Positions 19,117 through 28,716 are shown, counted from the stretch's first letter. The stretch is 64,000 nt of DNA from Sorangiineae bacterium NIC37A_2 (GCA_002085155.1 NASX01000008.1:1-64000), one strand, 5' to 3'. Program-made: numbers and translations. Notes: generated from the letters alone by a model not told the origin.

Positions 19117-19193
19117 CTACGAGCGGCTGGACGGGATTTCAGGCCAAACCGTCCAAGAGGGGGAGACTTTTGCTCTTTTTTGGTTCGGATGTA

Positions 19194-19222
19194 CTGACAC
19201 GGTAACGAGTCCGAGGTATTGT
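19194..19222 (+). promoter_or_regulatory. Probable promoter of the REC-XRE regulator
   Basis: CTGACA at 19194-19199 and TATTGT at 19217-19222 are 17 bases apart. They lie about 110 bases before the GTG start of the regulator, which has AGGAG about ten bases upstream of the start. Confidence 0.45.
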
Positions 19223-19329
19223 GCTCTCACTGTAGAGAAACCAGGTGTAGGAAACCTGGACGCAGCCTTCTCTGATGAGAATTTCGGGCCCCCGAATCTC
19301 CTCAGAAAGGCGCAGAGGAGACACCCGCC

Positions 19330-19938
19330 GTGGCAATTGAAGTTCCGAACGTCAACATCCTTATCGTAGACGACGACCAAGACATCCTCGAGTACATGCA
19401 GACGCTCCTCGAAAAGGATGGTTTCGAGGTCAAGACGCAGAGCGACCCGACGCGGGTCGAAGATGAAGTTCGTCAGGGCTCATTTCACGTCATCATCCTG
19501 GACGTCATGATGCCCGAGCTCGACGGTATCGAGGTGCTGCGCCGGATTCGCGCGATCGACACGGATGTCGCTGTCGTGATGTTCACTGCACATCCGAACC
19601 TGGAAACCGCGGTGGCCTCGATGAAGCTCGACGCTGTCGACTACATCAAGAAGCCCTTCAACGTCGACGAATTCCGCGAAGTCCTCGCGCGCGTCATGAA
19701 GAAGAAGGGCCTCGCTCGCACACCCGAGGAGCAGCTCCACAAGATCATCGGCGACACCATCCGCGGACTCCGCAAGGACCAGGAGCTCACTCTGAAGCAG
19801 ATGAGCCGCCGCACCGGCCTCAGCATCTCCCTCCTGTCACAGATCGAGCGCGCCGAATCGAGCCCCTCGATCTCGAGCCTCTACAAGATCGCCGTCGCCC
19901 TCGACTCGAAGATCAACAGTCTCTTCGGCGACAACTAA
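19330..19938 (+). CDS. Response regulator with XRE-type helix-turn-helix output
   Basis: A 202-residue orphan regulator starting at GTG. Residues about 9-125 form a receiver domain with the acidic pocket VDDDQD, phosphoacceptor Asp58 in ILDVMMPELDG, Thr86 and Lys108 in IKKPF. After a short linker, residues about 145-200 form an XRE/Cro-type helix-turn-helix (TLKQMSRRTGLSISLLSQIERAESSPSIS-like register), ending soon after, without the cupin domain often found behind this HTH. No kinase is adjacent. REC fused to an XRE domain is less common than OmpR or NarL outputs. Target genes are unknown. Confidence 0.92.
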   Translation: MAIEVPNVNILIVDDDQDILEYMQTLLEKDGFEVKTQSDPTRVEDEVRQGSFHVIILDVMMPELDGIEVLRRIRAIDTDVAVVMFTAHPNLETAVASMKLDAVDYIKKPFNVDEFREVLARVMKKKGLARTPEEQLHKIIGDTIRGLRKDQELTLKQMSRRTGLSISLLSQIERAESSPSISSLYKIAVALDSKINSLFGDN

Positions 19939-20071
19939 ACTCCCCCCTCTCCTCTGCGCCGGCGCACCGTCCAATGAGAGCCCCCAGGCTCTCTCCGAAA
20001 GGCTCCGGCGGAATTGAAGCAGGACGAAAAAGGGCGGACCTCCCATCTCCGCCCCACCTGCCAATTCTCAC

Positions 20072-20100
20072 TTGACGGAAAGGGTCCAGCTCTCCATATT
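20072..20100 (+). promoter_or_regulatory. Probable promoter of tRNA-Met
   Basis: TTGACG at 20072-20077 and CATATT at 20095-20100 are 17 bases apart, ending 25 bases before the tRNA. The stretch from the regulator stop (19938) to this promoter shows no gene. Confidence 0.5.
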
Positions 20101-20125
20101 CCCGGGCCCGCGCGAGCGGGACCTC

Positions 20126-20202
20126 GCCAAAGTAGCTCAGCCGGTTAGAGCATACGCTTCATAAGCGTGGGGTCGCCAGTTCAAGTCTGGCCTTTGGCAC
20201 CA
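20126..20202 (+). tRNA. tRNA-Met (anticodon CAT, elongator type)
   Basis: Acceptor GCCAAAG pairs with CTTTGGC; the anticodon loop is TTCATAA; the T-arm GCCAG-TTCAAGT-CTGGC is intact; discriminator A and CCA are encoded. The first base pair is normal, so this is not an initiator tRNA. Bases around the anticodon (variable loop GGGGTC) resemble E. coli metT, favouring elongator Met over Ile2, which shares the CAT anticodon. Confidence 0.85.
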
Positions 20203-20329
20203 ACAACCATCCTGCTTCCCTCTTGGGCGCGAGCAGGAAAAGGGATTGAGGACCAGAGCCTCGCTGTCGAAGAGAGAAGTCGAAGGGAGCAGTGAGCGCC
20301 CTGTGTCTGCCCTCCCCGCTCCCCTTCCA

Positions 20330-22567
20330 CTAACTGAACCGCTCTGCGAAGAGGTAGGCGGCGGTGTCGCGGACGGCGGCTTCGGTGTAGCCGAAGCGCT
20401 GCATGAGGCCTGCGCGAGCTGTGTCGACGGCTTTGCGAAGGGCGGTATCCTTGGGCGGGGTTTCCTCTCGGAGCGCTTCGCAGATTTTTCCGAGCTCCTG
20501 ACGCTTCTCGGCGAAGACGGCGCTTCGGAGCTGGGCGAGGAGTGAGGCGAAGACGGGGGATGTGACGAGGGGCTGGCCCGGGTGTTCGAGGGCCCAGGCG
20601 GCGATGCGGCCCATGAGACGGCCGCGGAAATCTTCTTTCGGCTCTTCCGCGCCGAGCAGGCGCTCGACCTCGCCCATGCGGTTTTCGTCGGGCTCTTCGA
20701 GGGCGCCGGTGAGCGGATTGCGCAGCTTCTCGCCTTTGGCCTGGGCTCCCACGTGCTCGAAGTAGCGGCTGAGGAGCTCTTGGTAGCTCACGTCATCGAC
20801 AATGCCGCTCACCTGGCGCAGCTCGTCCTCCAGCTGGTCCAAGAGCCAGGATCGGAGGTCGCTGCGGGCGCGGCGCGTGTCGTGGTAGCCGGGGCCCTCT
20901 GCGTCGATGCGGAGGAACGAGTAGTCGTCGACCCGTTCGCAGAGCCTGTCGATCTGGTCGAGGACGGCGAAGGGCGAGAGGTAGCTGAAGCGGTGGTCCT
21001 GAGCGGCGTCGAAGAGCAGCGTCGTCATCTCACGGGGGCTCGCGCCAAAGCTGCCCTCGTATTCGCGGTGGGCACGGAACTCTTCGTGGAGCTCTTTGGT
21101 CGGAGGCAGCGGGTGCCGCACGCTGCGCTTTTTGTCGGGAGCCTGCTCGGGGGGAAGCGCGCGTCCCGCGTAGAGCTCCATCTTCTGCCAGGCGGAGAGC
21201 TCCTGGATGCCCGCGCGGTACTCCTCCTCGTAGGCCTGAGGATTCGGCCTCTTGAGCCGGGTCAAGACCGCAAAACGTGCGGCGAGCCCGAAGGTATGGG
21301 GCGCGATCGGAATGCGCATCTGTTTGCCGACGCGCGCGCTGTAGACGAGCTCCTCGTCCCTGTAGTCGAGGAGGTAGGGGACCGGGATCAGCTCGAAGCG
21401 GCCGCGGAAGCTCTCAAACTCCGGGTGCTCGCGGAAGGCCGCGAGGTGCAGCTCGTTGGCGCTGCCGAGCCAGGTCGAGTTCACGAGCAAGGTTTGACTC
21501 GAGAGAGCCACCTCCCCGGTCTCAATCACAGTCTGCAAATACTTGAAGGCGTCCAAGGGGCGCTTCAAGAGATCGGAGAGCTCGAGGAGCCCTCCGTGCG
21601 CGTCCACGAGCTCCCCGCTCACCTCGTAGAGGCTGAGCGAACGCAGGCTGAGCGGCAGCGCGCCGAGGTTTTGATCGGCGGTCACCTGGCGCTCTCGCGC
21701 ATCGACGCTGAGCTCGGGGCCGAGCGTCACAGCGCCGACCCGGTAGCGTCGGGAGATGAAAAAACGCTCGATGCGCACGTGCTTGAGCACGTGTTCGATG
21801 GAGCCGTTTCCTTCAAGGAGCAGCGCGTCGAAGATGCGCTTGCTCTTGTGGCAGAGGGTACCGTGCGTGAGGTAGCGGGAGAGCTGAGCGTTCGGCGGAA
21901 GCCACCCTTCGAGCAGCTTCTGGCGCTCAGGAGGCGGCAGGAGGAACAGAGGATGGTCACGGACTTCGACGCTCACCCGCGCTTCGATGTCGTCGTCCGA
22001 GAGGTGCGCGTAGCTCAAGAGCTGCCCCTCACTCGGGCGACCCCCAAAGCCGATCGCGCCGCGGCCCAGGGCCTTCTTCGGGAAGACCCAGGAGACGCGG
22101 TAGAGAGCCCCCTCGTCGGTCATCGAGTAGTGCTCGAGGCCGCGCATCAAACAGGCAGCGAGCGTGCTCTTGGCGGAGCCATTCGGGCCATGCAGGAGCA
22201 AGAGGCGGCTCGCGCGCCCGATCCGCACGAAGTTGTGCAAGGAGCGCACGAGCTCTCCCTGAACCTCTTCGTGGCCGATCAGGTTCTCGCGCACAGCGTC
22301 GGCGCCGAGAAACTCTTGGTCGAAAACGCGGTAGCGCGTCAAGGGGCCCGCGGGGCGCTCGATCGAATAGGACCCGAAGGAGCGGATCATATCGAGCAGG
22401 TACTGGCTCGCGTCCCGCGTGTGTTTCTCTGGATCGCTTTCGACAAGCTCGAGATACTCGGCGAAGCTGAGCACTCGCCTCTCCGCCTCAAAGGCGCGGC
22501 GGAGCCTCTGGTCGATCTCGCTGAGCGCCTGGTCTGCCTTCCTCATGATCTCAAGGGATGGTCGCAC
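20330..22567 (-). CDS. prkA: PrkA family serine protein kinase/AAA-like ATPase
   Basis: A 745-residue PrkA-type protein, longer than the common length of about 640. The N-terminal part carries SFAEYLELVESDPEKHTRDASQYL, then an AAA-like Walker A GPNGSAKST at 127-135 and a long helical middle region. The C-terminal region has PSYL-like elements around residue 540 (YLSPFAVLDQIDRLCERV) and the family segment YQELLSRYFEHVGAQ, matching the PrkA kinase-related C-domain. Start is GTG; an internal ATG lies seven codons later. The usual partners of PrkA (a DUF444/YeaH protein and SpoVR) are absent nearby. Substrates are unknown. Confidence 0.88.
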   Translation of the reverse strand: MRPSLEIMRKADQALSEIDQRLRRAFEAERRVLSFAEYLELVESDPEKHTRDASQYLLDMIRSFGSYSIERPAGPLTRYRVFDQEFLGADAVRENLIGHEEVQGELVRSLHNFVRIGRASRLLLLHGPNGSAKSTLAACLMRGLEHYSMTDEGALYRVSWVFPKKALGRGAIGFGGRPSEGQLLSYAHLSDDDIEARVSVEVRDHPLFLLPPPERQKLLEGWLPPNAQLSRYLTHGTLCHKSKRIFDALLLEGNGSIEHVLKHVRIERFFISRRYRVGAVTLGPELSVDARERQVTADQNLGALPLSLRSLSLYEVSGELVDAHGGLLELSDLLKRPLDAFKYLQTVIETGEVALSSQTLLVNSTWLGSANELHLAAFREHPEFESFRGRFELIPVPYLLDYRDEELVYSARVGKQMRIPIAPHTFGLAARFAVLTRLKRPNPQAYEEEYRAGIQELSAWQKMELYAGRALPPEQAPDKKRSVRHPLPPTKELHEEFRAHREYEGSFGASPREMTTLLFDAAQDHRFSYLSPFAVLDQIDRLCERVDDYSFLRIDAEGPGYHDTRRARSDLRSWLLDQLEDELRQVSGIVDDVSYQELLSRYFEHVGAQAKGEKLRNPLTGALEEPDENRMGEVERLLGAEEPKEDFRGRLMGRIAAWALEHPGQPLVTSPVFASLLAQLRSAVFAEKRQELGKICEALREETPPKDTALRKAVDTARAGLMQRFGYTEAAVRDTAAYLFAERFS

Positions 22568-22592
22568 ATCTCTACGCCGACCGCGAAAGCTG

Positions 22593-23087
22593 TCAGCTTC
22601 CCAGGACAGAGACGGCTAAATCTCGCTTTTCGATCAGACAGCGCTCCTCCGTGCACACACTGAAGGAGAGCTTGCCGGAGACAACATTGGGCCCGGGGGC
22701 GGTCAGCTTCACGACACCCTTGAGCTCTGCCTTCTTCTCCTCGAACTGCCCCTGCTCTTTGCGGAGCACCTCGGGCTCGGCAGAAAATGCGCCGGTGTCG
22801 AAGGTGAACTTGATAGGATATTCGGGGTTCACCTTGTAACCGGAGAGGGCCTCGAGGGTGACTATGAAGTCGAAGGGCCCCTCAGCGCTCTCGGGAGCGG
22901 AGGCCCGAAGCACAAACGCCTCCTCTTTCACCTCTGGCTGGGCCTGCTTGGGCTCGGCGGGTGCGGGCGCGGGGGCCTCTGGGGCAGGCTTGGGAGCGTC
23001 CAGCTTCGCTTCGACTTGAGCCGGTGGCGCCTCACGACAGCCAAGGGCACAGGAGAAAAGAAGAGCCAAACTGAGCCAATTGCGCAT
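22593..23087 (-). CDS. Lipoprotein with DsbD-alpha-like domain
   Basis: A 164-residue protein with a signal peptide ending in ALGC, so it is probably a lipoprotein. A Pro/Ala/Glu-rich linker spans about residues 20-55. The remaining about 105 residues form an all-strand domain whose two Cys in VCTEERCLIEKRDLAV resemble the N-terminal (alpha) domain of DsbD or related thiol reductase partners. The pattern is weak and the Cys spacing differs from canonical DsbD, so redox function is only a suggestion. It lies downstream of the kinase gene in the same direction, with 46 bases between. Confidence 0.65.
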   Translation of the reverse strand: MRNWLSLALLFSCALGCREAPPAQVEAKLDAPKPAPEAPAPAPAEPKQAQPEVKEEAFVLRASAPESAEGPFDFIVTLEALSGYKVNPEYPIKFTFDTGAFSAEPEVLRKEQGQFEEKKAELKGVVKLTAPGPNVVSGKLSFSVCTEERCLIEKRDLAVSVLGS

Positions 23088-23133
23088 TGTCAGAGGAGCT
23101 TAGCGCCGCCTCCGCGCCGCTCAAAGCGGAGCC

Positions 23134-24417
23134 TCAGAGGGCCCAGACCGCGACAACAATCAGCGCCACAACGACGACAAGCGCAACGATCCAGACCAGA
23201 TTGCTTCCGCCGCGCGGCTTGATCCCCAGAGCAGGCGCCTCTGGGGCGGCCTCAGGAAGATCGATCACCTTGGGACTTGAGGTGATCCGCGGGGGAACAG
23301 AGGCCGCGAGCGCGTCCGTGCCTCCGAAGAATGAATCCTCGGGCGACGGAGCCTCCGTCGCTTCCGCGGGGGCTTTGGCGAGGCCCTCGCGAATCGCGTC
23401 CGCTAGGTCCCCCTCGCGCATTGGGGCCCAAGCGAGGTGATCTCCTTCGAGGCCGTACGCGGCGCCGAGCGCGTCCGCAAAAGCGCCCATCGACTGGAAC
23501 CTGAGCGATGGAGCCCGACGCAGAGCTCGCTCGACCACCGCATCGAGGCGGCTCGGCACCGTCACGCCGATTTCCTTCGCGACGCTCGAAAGCAGAGGCG
23601 CTTCCTTCGTCAAAATGGCCATCAAGATCGCGCCGCCTGTGTTCCCGGTGAAAGGAACCCGACCTGTGACACACTCGAACACGATCGCGCCCATCGACCA
23701 GATGTCCGCGCGATGATCGAGAGTATCGAGCGCCTGCGCCTGTTCGGGAGACATATAGTAGGGCGAACCAATCGTCGTCCCGACCACGGTCAGCTTCTGC
23801 GCTCCTCGCGCGTTGTCCTTCACAGACCCAAAATCGAGCACCTTGACGATGTCGCCGTCGGGAGTCTGGCAGAGGTAGATATTGTCCGGCTTGAGATCGC
23901 GGTGGACGAACTTGCGCGCGTGGGCTTCATCGAGCGCGATCGCCACCTGACTCACCATGCGCACCAGACGAGCCGGCGGAATGGTCCGTTCGCGCTCGAG
24001 GGTCCCCCTGAGCTCCTCACCAAACAGGAACTCCATGACGAGGGCGTGGGAACCCTCGGCCGTTGGGCGGAAATCGTAAACCTGAGCGATGTGCTCGTGG
24101 GGAAGCTCTGCGCTGATCTCGAACTCCCGCCGGAAGCGCTCGACCTCGATCGGGTCCCGGCTCACGTTCTCGTGGAGGATCTTCACCGCCACGTTCCGCT
24201 TCTCGATCATGTCGAGAGCTTCGTAGACGCGCCCCATGCCGCCATCTGCGACGACCCGACGCAGATGGTAGCGTTCGAAGAGGAGCGTGCCCAGGCGCGG
24301 ATCGAGGACGCTCGAGTTCGGAGGCGCGTTGGTCGCGCTCATGAGCTCAGACCCGTCGACGGGGCAGAACCCAGCGTCATCCGGGTAAAGGCGACCGCAG
24401 ATGGGGCACGCCTTCAC
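23134..24417 (-). CDS. Serine/threonine protein kinase with N-terminal zinc ribbon and C-terminal membrane anchor
   Basis: A 427-residue Hanks-type kinase. Residues 4-18 form a CPICG...FCPVDG ribbon, common before kinases in myxobacteria. The kinase domain has VVADGGMGRVYEA (glycine loop), Lys79 in VAVKIL, HRDLKPDN (172-179), DFG (195-197) in the form DFGSVKD, and GSPYYMSPEQA. After about residue 305 the protein becomes variable, and about 407-427 is a single membrane helix at the very C-terminus. The kinase faces the cytoplasm. It is six bases downstream of the coiled-coil zinc-ribbon gene, so the two are cotranscribed. Confidence 0.93.
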   Translation of the reverse strand: MKACPICGRLYPDDAGFCPVDGSELMSATNAPPNSSVLDPRLGTLLFERYHLRRVVADGGMGRVYEALDMIEKRNVAVKILHENVSRDPIEVERFRREFEISAELPHEHIAQVYDFRPTAEGSHALVMEFLFGEELRGTLERERTIPPARLVRMVSQVAIALDEAHARKFVHRDLKPDNIYLCQTPDGDIVKVLDFGSVKDNARGAQKLTVVGTTIGSPYYMSPEQAQALDTLDHRADIWSMGAIVFECVTGRVPFTGNTGGAILMAILTKEAPLLSSVAKEIGVTVPSRLDAVVERALRRAPSLRFQSMGAFADALGAAYGLEGDHLAWAPMREGDLADAIREGLAKAPAEATEAPSPEDSFFGGTDALAASVPPRITSSPKVIDLPEAAPEAPALGIKPRGGSNLVWIVALVVVVALIVVAVWAL

Positions 24418-24423
24418 GCGAGG

Positions 24424-25185
24424 TTAGGCCTCCTCCGCCTGGCCCTTTGCGGCAGACGACGGAGCTTCCTTCGAACGATTGGGGAGGTAATAAAGGATGC
24501 GGTGACAGCTCGGGCAGGCGTGGAACTCCTGCTGACGAGTGATCTGCTGAAACAGCATCGGCGAGACGGCGATGTGGCACGCCACGCACGTTCCCTCCAC
24601 GACCTCGGCGAGCCCCGAGCCCCGTCGCGCGCGGACGGCGTCGTAACGACGGAGCGTCTGGCGATCGATGCCCTGGACGCTCTGTTCGCGCTCCTTCTGA
24701 CGCTCGCGGATCTCCTCCTCGAGCGCTTCAATCTTCGTCTTTTCGGCCTCGGCGGTCTCACCGAGCTCGGCGAGGACCGTGTCGCGCGCGGTCGTAGCTT
24801 TCTCGACATCGGCGCGGGCCTCTTCGATCAGCCCGGAGAGCTTCTCGATCTCCTTTTCGCGCTCGCGGTGGATGCGCCGGAGCTCTTCGAGCTCCCGGGT
24901 CGCGGCGTTCGCCTCTTTTTCGTTGCGAACGCGGGTGAGCTTCTCCCGCGCCTTGTCGACCTGAATCGCGACCTGGCGGAGCTCTTGGGTGAGCTCGCTT
25001 TTGGTGCGCTCCATTTCGCGAACGGCCGCTTCGAGGCCGGCAACCCGGTCCGACAGCTCGGTCTTTTGCTGGCGGCGGGCGGCGTTCTTTGCACGCTCCT
25101 GCTCGAGTTCTGCCTCGAGGCGAGCGAGCACACCGTCCAGAGCGGCGAGGTTTCTTAGAAGGGGGACTTGGTTCTCGATGCTCAC
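24424..25185 (-). CDS. Coiled-coil protein with C4 zinc ribbon (DUF164/CdsZ-like)
   Basis: A 253-residue protein starting at GTG, with AGGA seven bases upstream. A larger open frame continues upstream through tRNA-Ile and is not used. Residues about 10-185 are a continuous charged coiled coil (RQQKTELSDRVAGLEAAVRE and later heptads). The C-terminal region has a zinc ribbon with GTCVACHIAV and HACPSCHRILYY, giving two CXXC pairs. This arrangement matches the C4-type zinc ribbon domain family seen in many bacteria, of uncertain function, possibly linked to nucleic acid or flagellar assembly. It precedes the kinase gene. Confidence 0.88.
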   Translation of the reverse strand: MSIENQVPLLRNLAALDGVLARLEAELEQERAKNAARRQQKTELSDRVAGLEAAVREMERTKSELTQELRQVAIQVDKAREKLTRVRNEKEANAATRELEELRRIHREREKEIEKLSGLIEEARADVEKATTARDTVLAELGETAEAEKTKIEALEEEIRERQKEREQSVQGIDRQTLRRYDAVRARRGSGLAEVVEGTCVACHIAVSPMLFQQITRQQEFHACPSCHRILYYLPNRSKEAPSSAAKGQAEEA

Positions 25186-25209
25186 TGCGCGGTCCTGAGG
25201 TTTTTCAAG

Positions 25210-25283
25210 TGGGCCCACCTGGGTTCGAACCAGGAACAACCCGGTTATGAGCCGGGGGCTCTGACCGATTGAGCTATAGGCCC
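25210..25283 (-). tRNA. tRNA with anticodon CAT, probably Ile2
   Basis: On the minus strand the acceptor GGGCCTA pairs with TGGGCCC, the anticodon loop is CTCATAA, and the T-arm CCTGG-TTCGAAC-CCAGG is intact. Discriminator is A and CCA is not encoded. CAT is read as Met unless the first base is modified to lysidine. The acceptor resembles tRNA-Ile, and another CAT tRNA (20126-20202) looks like elongator Met, so Ile2 is more likely. tilS should be present elsewhere in the genome. Confidence 0.85.
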
Positions 25284-25365
25284 GGGCCGGGCGAGAACGG
25301 TACTCGAAGGGGGCGAGCAGGGCAAACGCTTGATTTTGAGTAGGATGTGCTAGACCGCCTTGACT

Positions 25366-28300
25366 ATGGACCGTCTGGTCGTCTCGGGCGCGACCCAGCA
25401 CAACCTCAAGAACGTCAGCGTCAGTCTACCGAGGAACGAGCTAGTAGTGATCACGGGCCCGAGCGGCTCGGGAAAGTCATCTCTGGCTTTCGACACGATC
25501 TACGCCGAGGGGCAGCGCCGCTACGTCGAGTCCCTTTCGGCTTACGCACGGCAGTTCCTCGACCAGCTCCCCAAACCCCGGGTCGAGAGCATCGAAGGCC
25601 TGAGCCCCGCCATTGCCATTGAGCAAAAGGCCCTCGGAAAGAGCCCTCGGTCCACCGTCGGTACCGTCACCGAGATCGCCGACTACCTCCGCCTGCTCTT
25701 TTCCCGGATCGGCGTCCCCCACTGTCCCATCTCCGGGGAGGTCATCCGCGCTTACACGGTCCAGGAAATCGTCGACAGCATCCTGAGCCGCGAAGAGGGC
25801 AGCCGTGTGGTCCTCTTGGCGCGCATCGTCCGCGGCCGGCCCGGCGACCTGAAGGACGAGCTCTCCCGCCTTCGCCGCGACGGTTACGTCCGCGCGCGCA
25901 TCGACGGGCAAAACGTGGATCTCGGCGAGGAGCCCGAAATCGACCCTGAAAAGCCCCACGATCTCGACGTGGTGGTCGACCGTGTTGCGGTCCGCGAGGG
26001 CATCAAGGGTCGCGTGACGGACTCGGTGGAGCTCTGTTTGAAGCTCGGCGAAGGCTCCGTCCTGATCGACGCGATGGACGGGTCCGAGCCGGTCGTGATG
26101 AGCGAACGCCTCGTCTCCTGGAAGTACGGGTTGACCCTACCTCCCCTCGAGCCGCGGCTCTTCTCGTTCAATAGCCCCCACGGCGCCTGTCCGGAGTGTA
26201 ACGGCCTTGGACGCAAGGCTTCCATCGACGCCGCGCGCGTCGTGCCCGATCCGACCCGAAGCCTGCGAGAGGGTGCGGTGACCGCCTTCGGACGTCGCGG
26301 CTCCGAAGCGAACGCCAAAGAAGTCCAAGCTGTAGTGGCCGCCCTGGGCGTCGATCCGGACAAGCCCTGGGAAGACCTGCCCAAGGCGAAGCGCGAGATC
26401 ATCCTGCACGGCGACGGCAAGAACTACGTCGGCATCATTCCGCGTCTCATGGAGATGCTCGACTCAGGAGCGATGCCCGAGGGCGACGAAGGCGAAGAGG
26501 CCGAAGAAGGCGCCGAGGGCTCGGTCGGTTATGACGATCTTAGCCGCTTCGTCTCGCTGCGTCCTTGTACAGCCTGTGACGGGACGCGCCTGCGCAAGGA
26601 AGCGCTCAGCGTTCGGCTCGCCGGCTTCAACATCGGCGAGCTCTGTAGGATGCCGCTCACGCGGCTGCGACAAGAGCTGCTCTCGCTCACCGCGGAAAAT
26701 AAGCTCCCTGCCCGCGACGCTGCTGTTGCAGCGCCGCTCCTGCCCGCTGTCACCGATCGGCTCGGCTTCTTGATCGACGTCGGGCTCGGCTACCTCTCCC
26801 TCGACCGCGCCGCGGCGACGCTCTCCGGCGGAGAAGGTCAGCGCATTCGTCTCGCGACCCAGATCGGCGCTTCGCTCGTCGGTGTGCTCTATGTGCTCGA
26901 TGAGCCCTCGGTCGGTCTCCACGCTCGCGACAACCGACGACTCATCGCCGCGATGCGGCGTCTCGTCGACAAGGGCAACAGCGTGCTCGTGGTGGAACAC
27001 GACCGCGATGCGATCTTGGCCGCGGATCACGTGGTCGACATGGGCCCGAGGGCTGGAGTCCATGGAGGCCAGATCGTCGCCCAAGGGACTCCCGCCGAGA
27101 TCATGGCCAATGAGGAGTCGATCACGGGACCTTACCTCTCCTACGAGAAACACCTTCCCCTGCCCGCCCGCAAGAAAGTCCAGTCGAAGCGCGCTCTGCG
27201 CATCGTCGGCGCCACCGGGCACAACCTCAAGAACGTCACCGTCTCAATCCCGCTCGGCGTCCTGACAGCGGTCACGGGCGTGAGCGGCTCCGGCAAGAGC
27301 AGCTTGATCGTCGACACGCTGCTCGCAGCAGCTCGCGCGCGACTCTACGGCGCCAGCGGCACGATCGGCCCCTGTGAGGGCATCGAGGGTCTCGAGCAAA
27401 TCGACAAAGTCATCAGCATCGACCAAGCGCCGATCGGTCGTACTCCACGCTCGAACCCCGCGACTTACACGGGCATCTTCTCGGACCTGCGCGAAGTGTT
27501 CGCGAGCCTGCCGGACGCCCGCGCCCGCGGTTACAAGCCGGGCCGCTTCTCCTTCAATGTGAAGGGCGGACGCTGCGAGGCCTGTATGGGCGACGGCGTG
27601 CTCAAGGTGGAGATGCACTTCCTACCGGACGTCTACGTCGCCTGCGACGCCTGTGGCGGGAGCCGCTACAACCGAGAGACCCTCGAGATCAAATACAAGG
27701 GTCTCTCGATCGCCGACGTCTTGAACCTGACCGTGGAAGACGCGCTCCCGATCTTCGAGCCCATCGGGCGCATCCACGAGCGCCTCCGCACCTTGAACCA
27801 GGTCGGCCTCGGCTACGTCACCCTCGGTCAGCCCGCGACCACGCTCTCCGGCGGCGAAGCCCAGCGCATCAAGCTCGCTCTCGAGCTCAGCCGTCGCGCC
27901 ACCGGCAACACCCTCTACGTGCTCGACGAGCCCACCACGGGCCTGCACTTCTCCGACATCGAACATCTCGCCCAGGCGCTGCTCGACCTTCGCGAAGCGG
28001 GGAACTCGATCCTCGTCATCGAACACAACCTCGAGCTCGTCGCTTGTGCTGACTGGGTCATCGACATGGGGCCGGAAGGTGGCGACGGAGGCGGCACAGT
28101 CGTCGCCCAGGGCACCCCCGAAGACGTAGCGGAGGTCGCTGAGAGCCACACAGGTCAGGCGCTCAAGGAGATCCTCCATGAGCTGAATCGCCGCGGCGTG
28201 ACCCGACCGACCCGGTCGCGCTCACCGTCCATTCCGCCGCGCCCCGGCAGCATTCCTCCCGCCGCTGGCGCGCGCGGTAGTCGCCCCCCCAGCATTCCTC

Positions 28301-28608
28301 CTGGACAAGGGAGCCGCCCCGCGCGCGCCCCGAGTGTCCCGCCGCCCGCCGGAGGTCGCGCACGCGCCCCGAGTGTGCCCCCTGCCCCTGGGCGCGGCAG
28401 CCGTCCGAGCGCTCCGCCGCCTGCTGGTGCTCGTGGCAGCCGTCCGAGCGCCCCGCCGCCCGCTGGTGCTCGCAGTAGCCGTGCCCAAAGCGCGCCTCAG
28501 GCCGCGGTGAGCCGCCCTCCGAGCTCCGCCGCCCGCCCCGCGCGAGCGCAGAGCGCCCCGCCGACTTCCGAGCGCCCCCCGAAGTCCAAGAAGGCCCCGG
28601 CATCGTGA
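25366..28608 (+). CDS. uvrA: Excinuclease ABC subunit UvrA with extended C-terminal tail
   Basis: UvrA is the damage-sensing ATPase of nucleotide excision repair. The ATG start ([14 protein letters not shown]) gives 1080 residues. The two ABC units show Walker A GPSGSGKS (31-38) and GVSGSGKS (638-645), signatures LSGGE (486-490 and 827-831), and the zinc modules [19 protein letters not shown] and [19 protein letters not shown] short acidic insert ([13 protein letters not shown]) precedes the second zinc module. After about residue 947 the protein ends in about 135 residues of Ser/Pro/Arg-rich sequence, which normal UvrA lacks. The gene is divergent from tRNA-Ile2. Confidence 0.96.
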   Translation: MDRLVVSGATQHNLKNVSVSLPRNELVVITGPSGSGKSSLAFDTIYAEGQRRYVESLSAYARQFLDQLPKPRVESIEGLSPAIAIEQKALGKSPRSTVGTVTEIADYLRLLFSRIGVPHCPISGEVIRAYTVQEIVDSILSREEGSRVVLLARIVRGRPGDLKDELSRLRRDGYVRARIDGQNVDLGEEPEIDPEKPHDLDVVVDRVAVREGIKGRVTDSVELCLKLGEGSVLIDAMDGSEPVVMSERLVSWKYGLTLPPLEPRLFSFNSPHGACPECNGLGRKASIDAARVVPDPTRSLREGAVTAFGRRGSEANAKEVQAVVAALGVDPDKPWEDLPKAKREIILHGDGKNYVGIIPRLMEMLDSGAMPEGDEGEEAEEGAEGSVGYDDLSRFVSLRPCTACDGTRLRKEALSVRLAGFNIGELCRMPLTRLRQELLSLTAENKLPARDAAVAAPLLPAVTDRLGFLIDVGLGYLSLDRAAATLSGGEGQRIRLATQIGASLVGVLYVLDEPSVGLHARDNRRLIAAMRRLVDKGNSVLVVEHDRDAILAADHVVDMGPRAGVHGGQIVAQGTPAEIMANEESITGPYLSYEKHLPLPARKKVQSKRALRIVGATGHNLKNVTVSIPLGVLTAVTGVSGSGKSSLIVDTLLAAARARLYGASGTIGPCEGIEGLEQIDKVISIDQAPIGRTPRSNPATYTGIFSDLREVFASLPDARARGYKPGRFSFNVKGGRCEACMGDGVLKVEMHFLPDVYVACDACGGSRYNRETLEIKYKGLSIADVLNLTVEDALPIFEPIGRIHERLRTLNQVGLGYVTLGQPATTLSGGEAQRIKLALELSRRATGNTLYVLDEPTTGLHFSDIEHLAQALLDLREAGNSILVIEHNLELVACADWVIDMGPEGGDGGGTVVAQGTPEDVAEVAESHTGQALKEILHELNRRGVTRPTRSRSPSIPPRPGSIPPAAGARGSRPPSIPPGQGSRPARAPSVPPPAGGRARAPSVPPAPGRGSRPSAPPPAGARGSRPSAPPPAGARSSRAQSAPQAAVSRPPSSAARPARAQSAPPTSERPPKSKKAPAS
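28396..28473 (+). repeat. Direct repeat in the uvrA tail (39 bp x 2)
   Basis: Two adjacent 39-base units (28396-28434 and 28435-28473), near-identical, each encode [13 protein letters not shown]. Less exact copies lie upstream. They sit in the low-complexity C-terminal tail of UvrA. Confidence 0.85.
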
Positions 28609-28642
28609 GACATTTTCCGAAACCGGACCCTCTTCTTTACGC

Positions 28643-28671
28643 TTGACAGCCTAGGGCCCCATCAGTACATC
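28643..28671 (+). promoter_or_regulatory. Probable promoter of tRNA-Gly
   Basis: TTGACA at 28643-28648 is an exact -35 sequence, followed after 17 bases by TACATC as a weak -10. It lies 45 bases before tRNA-Gly, just after uvrA. Confidence 0.5.
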
Positions 28672-28716
28672 TCACGCCCCTCGGACGAGGCAATCAGCCT
28701 CAACCGAGGACCACTT

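Noticed and set aside
20582-22663. Long plus-strand frame opposite prkA
   Set aside because: Codon-mirror artefact in a GC-rich gene; no conserved motif.
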